The notes below the pieces were generated by a model, which made no database searches, was not told the origin of the DNA, and worked only from the letters and a program-made list of their open reading frames with translations. From positions 186,001 to 250,000 of the forward strand of contig JAFKFL010000014.1 in NCBI GenBank assembly GCA_017308235.1: a DNA stretch of 64,000 nucleotides, in the 5' to 3' direction. This stretch comes from Alphaproteobacteria bacterium. Lineage in GTDB: Bacteria; Pseudomonadota; Alphaproteobacteria; Reyranellales; Reyranellaceae. Both the position numbers and the translations under genes were made by a program. Of the stretch, positions 7,442-15,941 are shown one piece after another (the stretch's first letter is position 1; each line of letters starts with the position of its first letter).

Positions 7442-8749
7442 TCAGCGCGCGGTGGCTTCGGGTTCCGGCTCCCGGAATCCTTTGGCCAGCGCGTGGTAGA
7501 TGCCTTCGGGACAGACGAGACGCGAGGCGAGGTAGGCGATCAGCGATGCCGCCATCAGCGGCATCACCATCGCGTGGTTCTCGGTCATTTCCGTCACGAT
7601 GACGAAGGCGGTGATCGGCGCCTGCACCACGCCGGCGAAATACGCCACCATGCCCAGCAACATGATCGCGTCGAACGGTGCACTCGGAAACAGGTGCGCC
7701 ATGTCGGCGCCGAGCCCCGCGCCCACCGCCAGCGAGGGCGAAAAGATGCCGCCCGGAATGCCGCTGATCGTGGAGAAGGTGGTGGCGGCGAACTTCAGGA
7801 CGCCGAAGTACCAGGGCAGCGGCACGCCGTGCTCCAGCGCCGCCTTCACCTGTGAATAACCCGTGCCGTAGATCGTGTCGCCCGAAGCGAGCCCGCACAC
7901 CGCGACAGCAAGGCCGCAGACAGCGGCGAAGATGAGCTGATGTTTCTTGGTCAGATGGCCCAGCAGGCCGGGAAGGCCGCGTGCTACGGCGATGACGATG
8001 CGGCTGAACAACCCGCCCGCCAGTCCGCCCACGACGCCACATGCCGGCACCGCGAGCCAATCGATGCCGGTTCGCAGCATGGTCGGGGTCGTGCCGAAAT
8101 AGGCATAGTTGCCGACCAGGGCGAGCGAGGTGAGGCCGGCGGCGATCACGCAGGCGATGATCAGCCCGCTGGTGCGGGTTTCGAACGCGCGGCTCATCTC
8201 CTCGATGCCGAAGACGATGCCGGCGAGCGGCGTATTGAACGCGGCGGCAACGCCCGCAGCCGCACCGGCCAGGATCAACCCGGGCTGGCGCCGCGGCGAG
8301 AGGCGGCCGATCGCGAACATGATGGAGGCACCGACCTGCACGGTCGGCCCTTCACGGCCGGCCGAGGCGCCGCACAGAAGGCCGAGCAGGGTCAGCAGGA
8401 TCTTGCCGATGGCGATGCGGATCGAGACCAGCCGGCTGCGGGCCGTCTGGTCCTCGATTTCACGCGCGGCGATCGCCTGTGGGATGCCGCTGCCCTGTGA
8501 ATTCTGGAAGTAGCGCTTGGTGAGGAACACCGCGAGCGCGAAGCCCGCCGGCGTCACGAACAGCGACGCGAACCGCCACTGACCGAGCAGAAGCGCGAAC
8601 GCCTCCTGCGCTTTGTCCGCCAGCAGTGCGAGGGCGACAGCACTTGCGCCCACCGCAATGCCGCCCAGCAGGAAGACGATGCGTCGTTGCCAACGCGCCG
8701 ACAGCACCCTGATGAGCCGCGAATAGTGACCGGCCTGGATCCATTTCAT
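7442..8749 (-). CDS. CLC-family chloride channel or Cl-/H+ antiporter
   Basis: About 435 residues from ATG at 8749; an in-frame start at 8818 would add 23 residues of non-conserved sequence. It is a polytopic membrane protein with the CLC selectivity-filter signatures in order: GSGIPQA, GREGPTVQ (containing the gating glutamate) and GIFSPSLAVGA. These are the anion-coordinating loops of ClC-ec1. There is no cytoplasmic CBS domain, typical of short bacterial CLCs. The likely role is anion/proton exchange, for example in acid tolerance. It is transcribed alone, with a terminator at 7208-7247. Confidence 0.92.
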   Translation of the reverse strand: MKWIQAGHYSRLIRVLSARWQRRIVFLLGGIAVGASAVALALLADKAQEAFALLLGQWRFASLFVTPAGFALAVFLTKRYFQNSQGSGIPQAIAAREIEDQTARSRLVSIRIAIGKILLTLLGLLCGASAGREGPTVQVGASIMFAIGRLSPRRQPGLILAGAAAGVAAAFNTPLAGIVFGIEEMSRAFETRTSGLIIACVIAAGLTSLALVGNYAYFGTTPTMLRTGIDWLAVPACGVVGGLAGGLFSRIVIAVARGLPGLLGHLTKKHQLIFAAVCGLAVAVCGLASGDTIYGTGYSQVKAALEHGVPLPWYFGVLKFAATTFSTISGIPGGIFSPSLAVGAGLGADMAHLFPSAPFDAIMLLGMVAYFAGVVQAPITAFVIVTEMTENHAMVMPLMAASLIAYLASRLVCPEGIYHALAKGFREPEPEATAR

Positions 8750-8971
8750 GCCAGGTAACCTTATTACAGTTTCGCTGCCTCGGAAGCTGGCGCCCTCTGG
8801 TTGCGCACAGGATGACAAATCTGCCGCCCGGGACTAGTCATCAATCTAATTCAGGGGCGCACCCGATCAGGTTTGATCTCGATTGTAGTAGCGTCCTGGC
8901 AATAATCCTGCGGGCGCGCGGTTGCGCTCGCATCATCAGCAGGGCGCCACTGGCGCGCGGAGGAACAAGAG

Positions 8972-10168
8972 ATGAGCGTGCGTGCAGGGCGTGAATTTCT
9001 GGCCATTCCCGGACCGACGAATGTGCCCGACGAGGTGTTGGGCGCGATGCACCGCCCCGCGGTCGACATCTACACCGGTCCGCTGTTGGCGCTGACCGAC
9101 AGCCTGCTCGCCGACATGGCGCGCCTGTTCCACACCAAGGGCCACGCGTACATCTACATCGCCAACGGCCACGGCGCCTGGGAGGCGAGCATCACGAACG
9201 TTCTCAGCAAGGGCGACAAGATCCTCGTCCTCGAGAGCGGCCGGTTCGCCGTCGGCTGGGGCGAGAGCGCCCGTCGCATGGGTGTCGAGGTCGAGATCCT
9301 GAAGGGCGACATGCGCCGCGCCGTGCGGCCGGCCGAAGTCGAGGCACGGCTCAAGGCCGACAAGGCCAACAAGGGCGGCGGAACGATCAAGGCCGTGATG
9401 GTGGCGCAGATCGACACCGCCTCGGGCGTGGTGAACGACATCGCCGCCATCGGCGAGGCGATGCGCGCGGCCAAGCACGACGCGCTCCTGATGGTCGACA
9501 CGGTGGCGTCGCTCGGCTGCATGCCGTTCGAGATGGACAAGTGGGGTGTCGATGTCGCGATGTCGGGCTCGCAGAAGGGGCTGATGACGCCGCCGGGCCT
9601 GAGCTTTGTTGCCGCCAACGACCGCGCCCGCGCGGCCCACAAGAAGGCCGGCCTGCGCACGCCCTACTGGGACTGGACCGACCGCGAGGGCGATGTGCAT
9701 TACCAGAAATACGCCGGCACGCCGCCCGAGCATCTGCTGTTCGCGCTGCGCAAGGCGCTCGACATCCTGTTCGAGGAGGGGCTCGACAACGCCTTCCGGC
9801 GCCATCATCTGCTGGCGGAATCCGTTCGCCGTGCCGTCGGCGTCTGGGGCGAAGGGCAGGCGATCGGCTTCAACATCATAGAGGCCAGCGAACGCAGCGA
9901 CACTGTCACCACGACGCTGGTGAACGGTCACGATCCCGAGGCGCTGCGAGCCTACTGCCGGGAGAAATGCGGCGTGACGGTGGGCCACGGCATCGGTGAG
10001 CTGTCGGGCAAGGCCATCCGCATCGCGCACATGGGCCATGTGAACGCACCCATGATCCTGGGTACGCTGAGCGTCGTCGAAATGGCGCTGGCGGCGCTCA
10101 ACATTCCCCACGGCAAGGGTGGCGTGCAGGCCGCCATCGACTGGCTGAGCGAGCAGGTCCCGGCGTAG
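8972..10168 (+). CDS. Class V PLP aminotransferase, serine/alanine-glyoxylate type
   Basis: 398 residues. It starts with the family hallmark FLAIPGPTNVPD; the PLP-binding lysine is Lys202 in SGSQKGLM and the PLP-pyridine aspartate is Asp176 in MVDTVAS. The motif PYWDW and the closing HMGHVNAP also match serine-glyoxylate/alanine-glyoxylate aminotransferases. It would transfer an amino group from serine or alanine to glyoxylate (serine cycle, photorespiration-like or purine-derived glyoxylate handling). Which amino donor is preferred cannot be read from sequence. A palindromic repeat separates it from the convergent cysteine synthase. Confidence 0.88.
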   Translation: MSVRAGREFLAIPGPTNVPDEVLGAMHRPAVDIYTGPLLALTDSLLADMARLFHTKGHAYIYIANGHGAWEASITNVLSKGDKILVLESGRFAVGWGESARRMGVEVEILKGDMRRAVRPAEVEARLKADKANKGGGTIKAVMVAQIDTASGVVNDIAAIGEAMRAAKHDALLMVDTVASLGCMPFEMDKWGVDVAMSGSQKGLMTPPGLSFVAANDRARAAHKKAGLRTPYWDWTDREGDVHYQKYAGTPPEHLLFALRKALDILFEEGLDNAFRRHHLLAESVRRAVGVWGEGQAIGFNIIEASERSDTVTTTLVNGHDPEALRAYCREKCGVTVGHGIGELSGKAIRIAHMGHVNAPMILGTLSVVEMALAALNIPHGKGGVQAAIDWLSEQVPA

Positions 10169-10196
10169 CAGCTCGCTCCCTTGACAAGGCATGACT

Positions 10197-10280
10197 AAAG
10201 ATCCCTCGGCTTCGCCTCGGGATGACACGGGATTTTGGTCAACAAGAATCGTGTCATCCCGAGCGGAGCGAGGGATCTTT
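10197..10280. repeat. Dispersed palindromic repeat, family A copy 1
   Basis: Two inverted arms of about 30 bases: AAAGATCCCTCGG... going in and ...GAGGGATCTTT coming out, with GGGATGACAC / GTGTCATCCC inside, separated by about 20 bases. The same unit appears at 19472-19574, 35500-35596 and 60946-61018. It lies between convergent genes and may act as a hairpin at the ends of both transcripts. Confidence 0.85.
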
Positions 10281-10296
10281 GGTTTTCACGCGATGG

Positions 10297-11379
10297 CTAC
10301 CCCATCTGATAGCCGGGCGTGGACTTCGAGATGGCGAGCTCATCGGCGTCCATGTCCTCGGCGACGCCCTCGAATAGGGGCGTGGTGAGGTAGCGCTCGC
10401 CGGTGTCGGGCAGCATGCAGAGCAGGACCGAGCCCGGCTTGGCCTTCTCGGCGACACCGATCGTGACGCCGAAGGTCGAGCCGCCGGAGATGCCGGTGAA
10501 GATGCCTTCCTTCTGCGCCAGCGCCTTGGCCCATTTGACGCCCTCGGCGCCGGGGATCGCGATGCGCTCGTCGAAGTACTTCTTGTCGATCGATTCCTGC
10601 AGCACGAGCGGAATGAAGTCGGGCGTCCATCCCTGGATGGGATGCGGCTCGAAGGCGGGATGGCCCAGCGCGGGCGAGCCGTCCGGCGCGCGCTTCTGCG
10701 GCTGGCCGCTGCCGATCAGCTGCGCGTTGGCCGGCTCGCACACGATGATCTTCGTTTCGGGCCGCTCGCGGCGCAGGACGCGCCCGACGCCGGTCAGGGT
10801 GCCGCCCGTGCCGTAGCCGGTGACGAAATAGTCGAGCCGCCGTCCCTTGAAGTCGCCCAGGATCTCCTGGCCTGTCGTGCTCTCATGGATCTCGGCATTG
10901 GCGTCGGTCTCGAACTGATGGGCCAGGAACCATCCGTTCTTTTGCGCCAGTTCCACCGCCTTCTGGTACATGCCCATGCCTTTCTGGGCACGTGGCGTCA
11001 GCACGACCTTCGCGCCCAGGAGCCGCATCAGCTTGCGCCGCTCGATCGAGAAGCTGTCGGCCATGGTAACGACCAGCGGATAGCCCTTCTGCGCACACAC
11101 CATCGCGAGCCCGATGCCGGTGTTGCCGCTGGTGGCCTCGACCACGGTCTGGCCGGGCTTCAGGGTGCCATTGCGCTCGGCAGCCTCGATGATGTTGACC
11201 GCGAGTCGGTCCTTCACCGATGCCGCCGGGTTGAAGGCCTCCGCCTTCACGTAGATCTCGACGTTCTTCGGCCCGAGATTGTTGACCCGGATGCAGGGCG
11301 TGTCGCCAATCGTGTCCAGGATGCTGTCGAACGTCCGGCCGCGCCCCTTGGTTGCTCTCACCTTGGCCTTCGCTGTCAT
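10297..11379 (-). CDS. cysK: Cysteine synthase (O-acetylserine sulfhydrylase), PLP fold type II
   Basis: 360 residues from ATG at 11379, preceded by GGGAGGGGG; a longer frame to 11439 exists but its extra N-terminus looks non-coding. Lys56 in NPAASVKDR is the PLP lysine, TSGNTG (83-88) binds the substrate carboxylate, and GTGGTLTGVGR is the phosphate-binding loop. It would make cysteine from O-acetylserine and sulfide. It is longer than the usual 310-330 residues because of an insertion with GSGQPQKRAPDGSP ... PIQGWTPDF, so a specialised cysteine synthase-like enzyme is possible. Confidence 0.88.
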   Translation of the reverse strand: MTAKAKVRATKGRGRTFDSILDTIGDTPCIRVNNLGPKNVEIYVKAEAFNPAASVKDRLAVNIIEAAERNGTLKPGQTVVEATSGNTGIGLAMVCAQKGYPLVVTMADSFSIERRKLMRLLGAKVVLTPRAQKGMGMYQKAVELAQKNGWFLAHQFETDANAEIHESTTGQEILGDFKGRRLDYFVTGYGTGGTLTGVGRVLRRERPETKIIVCEPANAQLIGSGQPQKRAPDGSPALGHPAFEPHPIQGWTPDFIPLVLQESIDKKYFDERIAIPGAEGVKWAKALAQKEGIFTGISGGSTFGVTIGVAEKAKPGSVLLCMLPDTGERYLTTPLFEGVAEDMDADELAISKSTPGYQMG

Positions 11380-11543
11380 CTCGGACCCCCTCCCGTGAAT
11401 GGAAGCGGGGAGTGGACCAGCACAAACGCTCCCCCGCAAGCACCCGCGCGTTACGGCGGTTACGCGAGCAGTTCGGCCGCGCGATTGACATCCAGAAGGT
11501 CGGCGCCGATGGATCGTCCAGGATCAATCCAGGGGCTATCACC

Positions 11544-11879
11544 ATGAGTCACATTGATTCGAAACAGCCGAGATTCGCGCGGGTATGGCGTGGGCGCGTC
11601 CCGAGATCGAAGGCCGACGCCTATCAGCGCTATTGGCTGGAAAATGGGGTCAAGCCACTTCAGGACAAAGGCGCGCTCGGCATACAGATGCTGCGCGATG
11701 ATCGCGATACCGAAACCGAGTTCGTGACGATTTCCTATTGGGATAGCCTGCAAGCGATGGGCAGTGGTCCCGACCCCTCGAGAACGCATCATCTCGACCG
11801 CGATCCCGAATTCCTCATCGAGCTGCCCGAACGTGCGCAAATCCTGACCATCCTCGAAACGCACGGCCAAGCGGGCTGA
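11544..11879 (+). CDS. Antibiotic-biosynthesis-monooxygenase (ABM)-like small protein
   Basis: 111 residues from ATG at 11544, with AGGGG upstream. The fold-level pattern is that of dimeric alpha/beta-barrel proteins: FARVWRGRVPRSKADAYQRYW at the start, LGIQMLRDDRDTETEFVTISYWDS in the middle, and ILTILETH at the end. Such proteins act as small oxygenases, haem-degrading proteins or ligand binders. It is divergent from cysteine synthase across a 164-base spacer. The specific reaction is unknown. Confidence 0.6.
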   Translation: MSHIDSKQPRFARVWRGRVPRSKADAYQRYWLENGVKPLQDKGALGIQMLRDDRDTETEFVTISYWDSLQAMGSGPDPSRTHHLDRDPEFLIELPERAQILTILETHGQAG

Positions 11880-12001
11880 TTGCCGAGCTGGGCGCCGATG
11901 GCCGCGCGCATTGAGCCCGTGGTTTGCGACTTTCTAAAGGTCGGCCATTTCAGATAGGCTGGGTCGTTGATGGTCGCGATCTGATTGAACGGGAGAGGTC
12001 G

Positions 12002-12511
12002 ATGAGCATTGCACTGGAAATGAGGATGCCCCTCGGTGATCGAGGCAGGCTCCGGTTGCTCACTCTTGCTACGGGCATCGTCTGCACAGCGTTGATCGCG
12101 CGAGCCCTGCCGGCGACGATGGACGCGATATCGGACTTTCCATTGCCGCTCTGCGCCGTCGATCTCTCATCCGGCTCATCTCTCAACAAGGTCGAGCTGG
12201 TCACCTCGCACGCCTTGCCGGATCTGCCGGGCAAGAGAGTGACCATCGTTCGTGTGACCTACGGACCCGGCGGTTTCACGCCGCCCCACCGTCATGCCGG
12301 CACGGTGACTGCCTACGTCACCAAGGGACACATCCGGTCGCAACTCAGGGGCGGCCCGGTGGAGGTATTCGAAGTCGGCCAGTCGTTCTTTGAACCGCCG
12401 GGCGCGATCCATGCCGTTTCCGCCAACGCAAGCAATACCGAGATGGCCGAACTGATTGCTGTCTTCGTCGCCGACGAAGGCGCGGAACTGACAACCTTCA
12501 TCGACCCGTAG
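12002..12511 (+). CDS. Exported or membrane-anchored cupin-domain protein
   Basis: 169 residues from ATG at 12002 (GGGAGAGG upstream). A hydrophobic N-terminal segment (LLTLATGIVCTALIARAL) indicates export or anchoring. The cupin motif 1 is GGFTPPHRHAGTVTAYVTKG, with the HxH pair but Thr/Ala where the metal-binding Glu usually sits. Motif 2 is GQSFFEPPGAIHAVSAN, with Pro and His. It may bind a metal through three His. The last 206 bases are present a second time in decayed form at 15328-15535. Confidence 0.75.
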   Translation: MSIALEMRMPLGDRGRLRLLTLATGIVCTALIARALPATMDAISDFPLPLCAVDLSSGSSLNKVELVTSHALPDLPGKRVTIVRVTYGPGGFTPPHRHAGTVTAYVTKGHIRSQLRGGPVEVFEVGQSFFEPPGAIHAVSANASNTEMAELIAVFVADEGAELTTFIDP

Positions 12512-12690
12512 GCTGCCGCGCATGGTGCCCAATCAGTAAATGCTGGGGGCTGTCGTTCTGAAGTATCCGTCCGCAGATAAGTAGTTGAGCCTGCTCCAAA
12601 GGAAGCGGCGGCCTCCAATAGGCACCATTTCGCCTTTGCACATGCGATCCAAGTCCATGCGAAGTGGCGCTGCAGGCGAGGAGATCAGGT

Positions 12691-14397
12691 ATGCAGGTCG
12701 AAACGATCCTTCCGATCTGGGCAGACCTTCGACGCTATCGCCGTGAATGGCTCGCGGATGATTTCCTGGCCGGGATCGGCATCGCTGCCATCGCAATACC
12801 GATTGGCATCGCCTATCCGGCGATTGCGGGGCTGCCACCCGTCACCGGCCTCTACGCAACCATATTTCCGCTCGTCGCCTACGCCCTCTTCGGATCATCG
12901 CGTCAGCTCGTTGTCGGTCCCGACACGGCGGCTTCCACGGTCCTTGCCTCGGCGCTGATCCTGCTCAGCGCCGACACCGTCGGCGAGCGCGTGGCCCTGG
13001 CCAGTTCTTTGGCAGTGCTCGTCGGCGTTGTGTGCCTGCTGGCGAACCGGCTCCGACTGGGCTTCATCGCCGACTTTCTGTCACACCCGATCCTTGTGGG
13101 ATATCTCTGTGGCATTGCGTTGGCCCTCTTCGCGAGTCAGATCGGGCGCTTTACCGGCATGGCCATTGGCACACACGGATTTATCCGCCCCTTTGTTGAG
13201 TTTGCTCGTAGAACGGACGAGATCCATTGGCCCACACTGGCCCTCGCCGCGGGCTTGTTCATCCTTCTGCGGATCATGCATCTTGTAACACCACGCGTAC
13301 CAGGTCCCCTCGTTGCGGTGGCCCTGTCGATCGCCGTGTCGATCACCCTGGATCTGTCGCGCCAAGGCGTAGCGCTTGTGGGCGAGATCGCCACAGGGCT
13401 GCCGACGGTTGTCCTTCCCGATCTGCGCGGCATGGCTTCCGAAGAGTTTGCGCTTAGTGCCATTGGCATATTCGTCGTCAGCTTCATCAGCGGCATCGTT
13501 ACAGCGCGCAGCTTTGCTGCGCGCAACCGCTATCGCATTGACGCAGACCGGGAGCTGATTGGCTTCGGCGCCGCCAACATCGCAGCAGGCCTGTTTGGCG
13601 GGTTCCCCGTGGCCGGAGCGGATTCCCGCACGGCGATCAACGATACTCTCGGCGGCAAGACCCAAGTCGCCGGGCTGGTTGCGGCGGTATCATTGGCTTT
13701 TTCTTTGCTATTCCTGAGCCGCCTCATGGTCCATTTGCCGCTTGCCGCACTGGGCGCGGTCCTGGCCTCGGCGGCCGTCGATCTGTTCGATTACAGGGCA
13801 TTGATCCGGATCTGGCGCATCAATCGTATCGAATTCGTTTTGGCGCTCATCGCGATTTTGGGTGTGGTCGCGTTCGGTGTGCTCTCAGGGATAATCGTGG
13901 CGGTCTTCGCCACGCTTATCTGGTTGGTGGGCGCGGCTGCACGGCCGCGCGATGCTCTGCTTGGCCGTATCCCGGGCCGTGATGGATTCTACAAACTGCA
14001 TCGGTACGCCGAGGCCAGATCCGTTCCAGGCGTGGTTATCTACCTGCTGCAGGGTCCCCTCGTATTCTTCAACTGCGACTATCTGCGCAACCGAATCCGC
14101 TGGATCCTTGGTCGCGTGCCGGTGGAAACGCGGCATTTCATCCTGGATGCCAGTGCCAGCAATCTCCTGGATAGCACAGGCGCCGTCGCGCTGAGTGAGA
14201 TTGCAGCTGACCTGACGCGCCGCGGTATCACCTTTTCGATCGCCGAACTGCATCATCGTCCTCGCATGCTCCTGGAGCGGGCGGGCTTCTTCGATCAGAT
14301 CGGCCACGATCATGTCTTCGATAAACTCGAGCATGCGCTCCACGCTGTGGCGCCGGAAGCCGGATCCGGCGGCACAGAATTCAAACGCCACGGGTGA
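12691..14397 (+). CDS. SulP-family anion transporter with C-terminal STAS domain
   Basis: 568 residues from ATG at 12691 (GAGGAGAT upstream). About 400 residues of membrane helices carry SulP features: PIGIAYPAIAGLPPVTGLYATIFP near the start and the FGGFPVAGADSRTAIN loop in the middle. The STAS domain (about residues 440-555) has the LLDSTGAVAL strand-loop. The family moves sulfate, bicarbonate or dicarboxylates by Na+ or H+ coupling; the substrate cannot be told here. It is flanked by the intact cupin and its decayed duplicate, so it may have been inserted between them. Confidence 0.9.
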   Translation: MQVETILPIWADLRRYRREWLADDFLAGIGIAAIAIPIGIAYPAIAGLPPVTGLYATIFPLVAYALFGSSRQLVVGPDTAASTVLASALILLSADTVGERVALASSLAVLVGVVCLLANRLRLGFIADFLSHPILVGYLCGIALALFASQIGRFTGMAIGTHGFIRPFVEFARRTDEIHWPTLALAAGLFILLRIMHLVTPRVPGPLVAVALSIAVSITLDLSRQGVALVGEIATGLPTVVLPDLRGMASEEFALSAIGIFVVSFISGIVTARSFAARNRYRIDADRELIGFGAANIAAGLFGGFPVAGADSRTAINDTLGGKTQVAGLVAAVSLAFSLLFLSRLMVHLPLAALGAVLASAAVDLFDYRALIRIWRINRIEFVLALIAILGVVAFGVLSGIIVAVFATLIWLVGAAARPRDALLGRIPGRDGFYKLHRYAEARSVPGVVIYLLQGPLVFFNCDYLRNRIRWILGRVPVETRHFILDASASNLLDSTGAVALSEIAADLTRRGITFSIAELHHRPRMLLERAGFFDQIGHDHVFDKLEHALHAVAPEAGSGGTEFKRHG

Positions 14398-14636
14398 GCG
14401 GTTGCCCCGGTAGCCGAATGCTTCTGCGCGCGGAGCCGAAGTGGGCAATGTGAAGAGCAATCGACTGGAACGCATGAAGCGCGTCAGCCGGCTGTAATCA
14501 GACGTTGCTATATGAAGTACTCGGCTAGCAGCAACCGTCCGCTGTCTCGGAGAGTTCCTTGGAACGCCGCGGCGTTAGCGTGGAGCGTGTCGGTCGGAGG
14601 TCGCGACTGCCGCAGACTCAGATTGGGAGGCCCACA

Positions 14637-14796
14637 ATGAGGAGCATCATCTGCGTTGCGTTGGCTGCATTACTGGTGGGAGTTCTCGGCGGATGCGAGG
14701 CCCGCCCTTCCGTCCGCCGACGGGTTCCCTTCCCATAAGACCTACCGCTCGCAAGAGGATTATTACGACCACTACAACGGCATCGACGGCGGCTGA
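14637..14796 (+). pseudogene. Small lipoprotein gene, probably frameshifted
   Basis: From ATG at 14637 (GGGAGG upstream) the frame reads MRSIICVALAALLVGVLGGC, a lipoprotein signal, but stops after 33 residues at 14736-14738. The +1 frame continues sensibly through SHKTYRSQEDYYDHYNGIDGG to TGA at 14794-14796. A one-base change in the CCGTCCGCCGACGGG stretch would join the two into a roughly 52-residue lipoprotein. Either the gene is broken or the sequence has an indel error. Confidence 0.45.
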
Positions 14797-15139
14797 TACG
14801 CGCGTCGGCAGGGTGCTTCCGAAGCGTTGCTGACGGCGGTGCCCGTCTTCAGTTCGTTGCTGACCTATGACACGCGCAACCGGCGGCGGCCGGTTGCGAT
14901 GATGTTGGGCGAGTCCGGCGACGACATTGACGCCGAAGCGTGATGGCCCCCTTCAGCCTCCGTTCATTCCGTTGCTGTAGCAGCGTGCGGTTTGATTCGG
15001 ATTTCGGTGGGCCATCGCGCCATCCGATCTTGCGCTCAAACGCCTCCAGCGGCGCGTCGGCTGGCTTGCGGTTGAAACCCGCTGGCCAACCTTGAGGCCT
15101 CTCGGGGATGGCCCGCCTTCGGTTTGCGTAGCATCCTCT
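14797..15139. other. Degenerate intergenic stretch without a convincing gene
   Basis: About 340 bases with no ORF that I trust. One open stretch on the plus strand (about 14814-14942) gives ALLTAVPVFSSLLTYDTRN ... ESGDDIDAEA but has no plausible start after the preceding stop. It may be the tail of a lost gene. The surrounding small ORFs carry frameshifts, so this zone looks like decaying sequence. Confidence 0.4.
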
Positions 15140-15268
15140 ATGGGATGGGAACTGGGCGCGCTCGCAATTGCAGTCGCTTCGGACAATCCAACAGTATGGT
15201 TTGTCGCGCTCATCGCAGTGACCGCCTTCGGGTGCCTTTATTGGGATGACGCACTCGATCGGCACTGA
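15140..15268 (+). CDS. Possible 42-residue membrane peptide
   Basis: ATG at 15140 opens MGWELGALAIAVASDNPTVW followed by FVALIAVTAFGCLYWDDA and a stop at 15266-15268. One or two hydrophobic segments and an acidic end look protein-like. There is no strong ribosome site and it is very short, so it could be chance. Nothing indicates function. Confidence 0.3.
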   Translation: MGWELGALAIAVASDNPTVWFVALIAVTAFGCLYWDDALDRH

Positions 15269-15327
15269 GCCACTCGGCCTTTTGTCGCTGCCTCCGGGCG
15301 GATGTTTGGTGATGACGGAGTGATGCC

Positions 15328-15535
15328 GCCTACGTCACCAGGGGGCACATCCGGCCGCAGCGTCAGGGCGGCCCGATGGAGACCTTCGAGGTCGGTCAGT
15401 CGTTCTTTGAACCGCCGGGTGCGATCCATGCCGTTCCCGCCAATGCTAGCAATACCGAGATGGCCGAACTGATTGCTGTCTTCGTCACTGACGAAGGCGC
15501 GGAATTGAACAACCTTCATCGACCCGTAGGCAGCC
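15328..15535 (+). pseudogene. Decayed second copy of the cupin gene 3' end
   Basis: 208 bases closely match 12311-12516, including VGQSFFEPPGAIHAV, NASNTEMAELIAVFV and even the bases after the stop (CCCGTAGGC). The first part, with the His-x-His metal site, is missing. A one-base insertion near the end (GAATTGAAC against GAACTGAC) shifts the frame so the normal ...FIDP end is lost. It is therefore a non-functional partial duplication lying 3 kb downstream of its source, on the far side of the SulP gene. Confidence 0.85.
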
Positions 15536-15681
15536 ACACACGGTTCGGCGTGCTACCCGCCAGAGCCGGCGGTAAGCTTACGACATCCGCCTTTCTGACC
15601 CTGCGCCCATTTTAGCAAGCATTTGAACGCTTGCCTCTGCGTCGCAGCCGCCAACTCATTCGATCTTTTCCGGGTCGGAAC

Positions 15682-15845
15682 ATGAAGCTGTACTTGATGC
15701 TCGGTGCGATCGTGATCTTCGCCTTAGGCGTGCCAACGATGAATTGGCTCGTGCATAAGTCGGGCCGCTCACGCCGAAACAGGAAGAGGTGCGGCGATCG
15801 GATCAGGAGATGAGGCGCGAAATCGTTGATTGTTTCCGCGCCTGA
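15682..15845 (+). pseudogene. Small membrane-anchored protein gene with a frameshift
   Basis: ATG at 15682 starts MKLYLMLGAIVIFALGVP, a single membrane segment, up to HKSG. In the same frame the tail becomes Arg-rich nonsense (RSRRNRKRCGDRIRR). In the +1 frame it continues PLTPKQEEVRRSDQEMRRE to a TGA at 15843-15845, a typical charged coiled tail. A one-base indel in the CGGGCCGC stretch best explains this. It is the second such lesion within 1.2 kb. Confidence 0.45.
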
Positions 15846-15941
15846 GCAGAGGGTCGCCTATCATCTGTGGCTTGCCTGCGGATTGAGAAAGGCCGACTAC
15901 AATCGAGCTAAAAGAAACTGACTAAGTGACAAAAGCCAAAT

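Noticed and set aside
8936..10228. 430-residue minus-strand frame opposite the aminotransferase
   Set aside because: Mirror of codon bias; the plus-strand enzyme has all PLP motifs.
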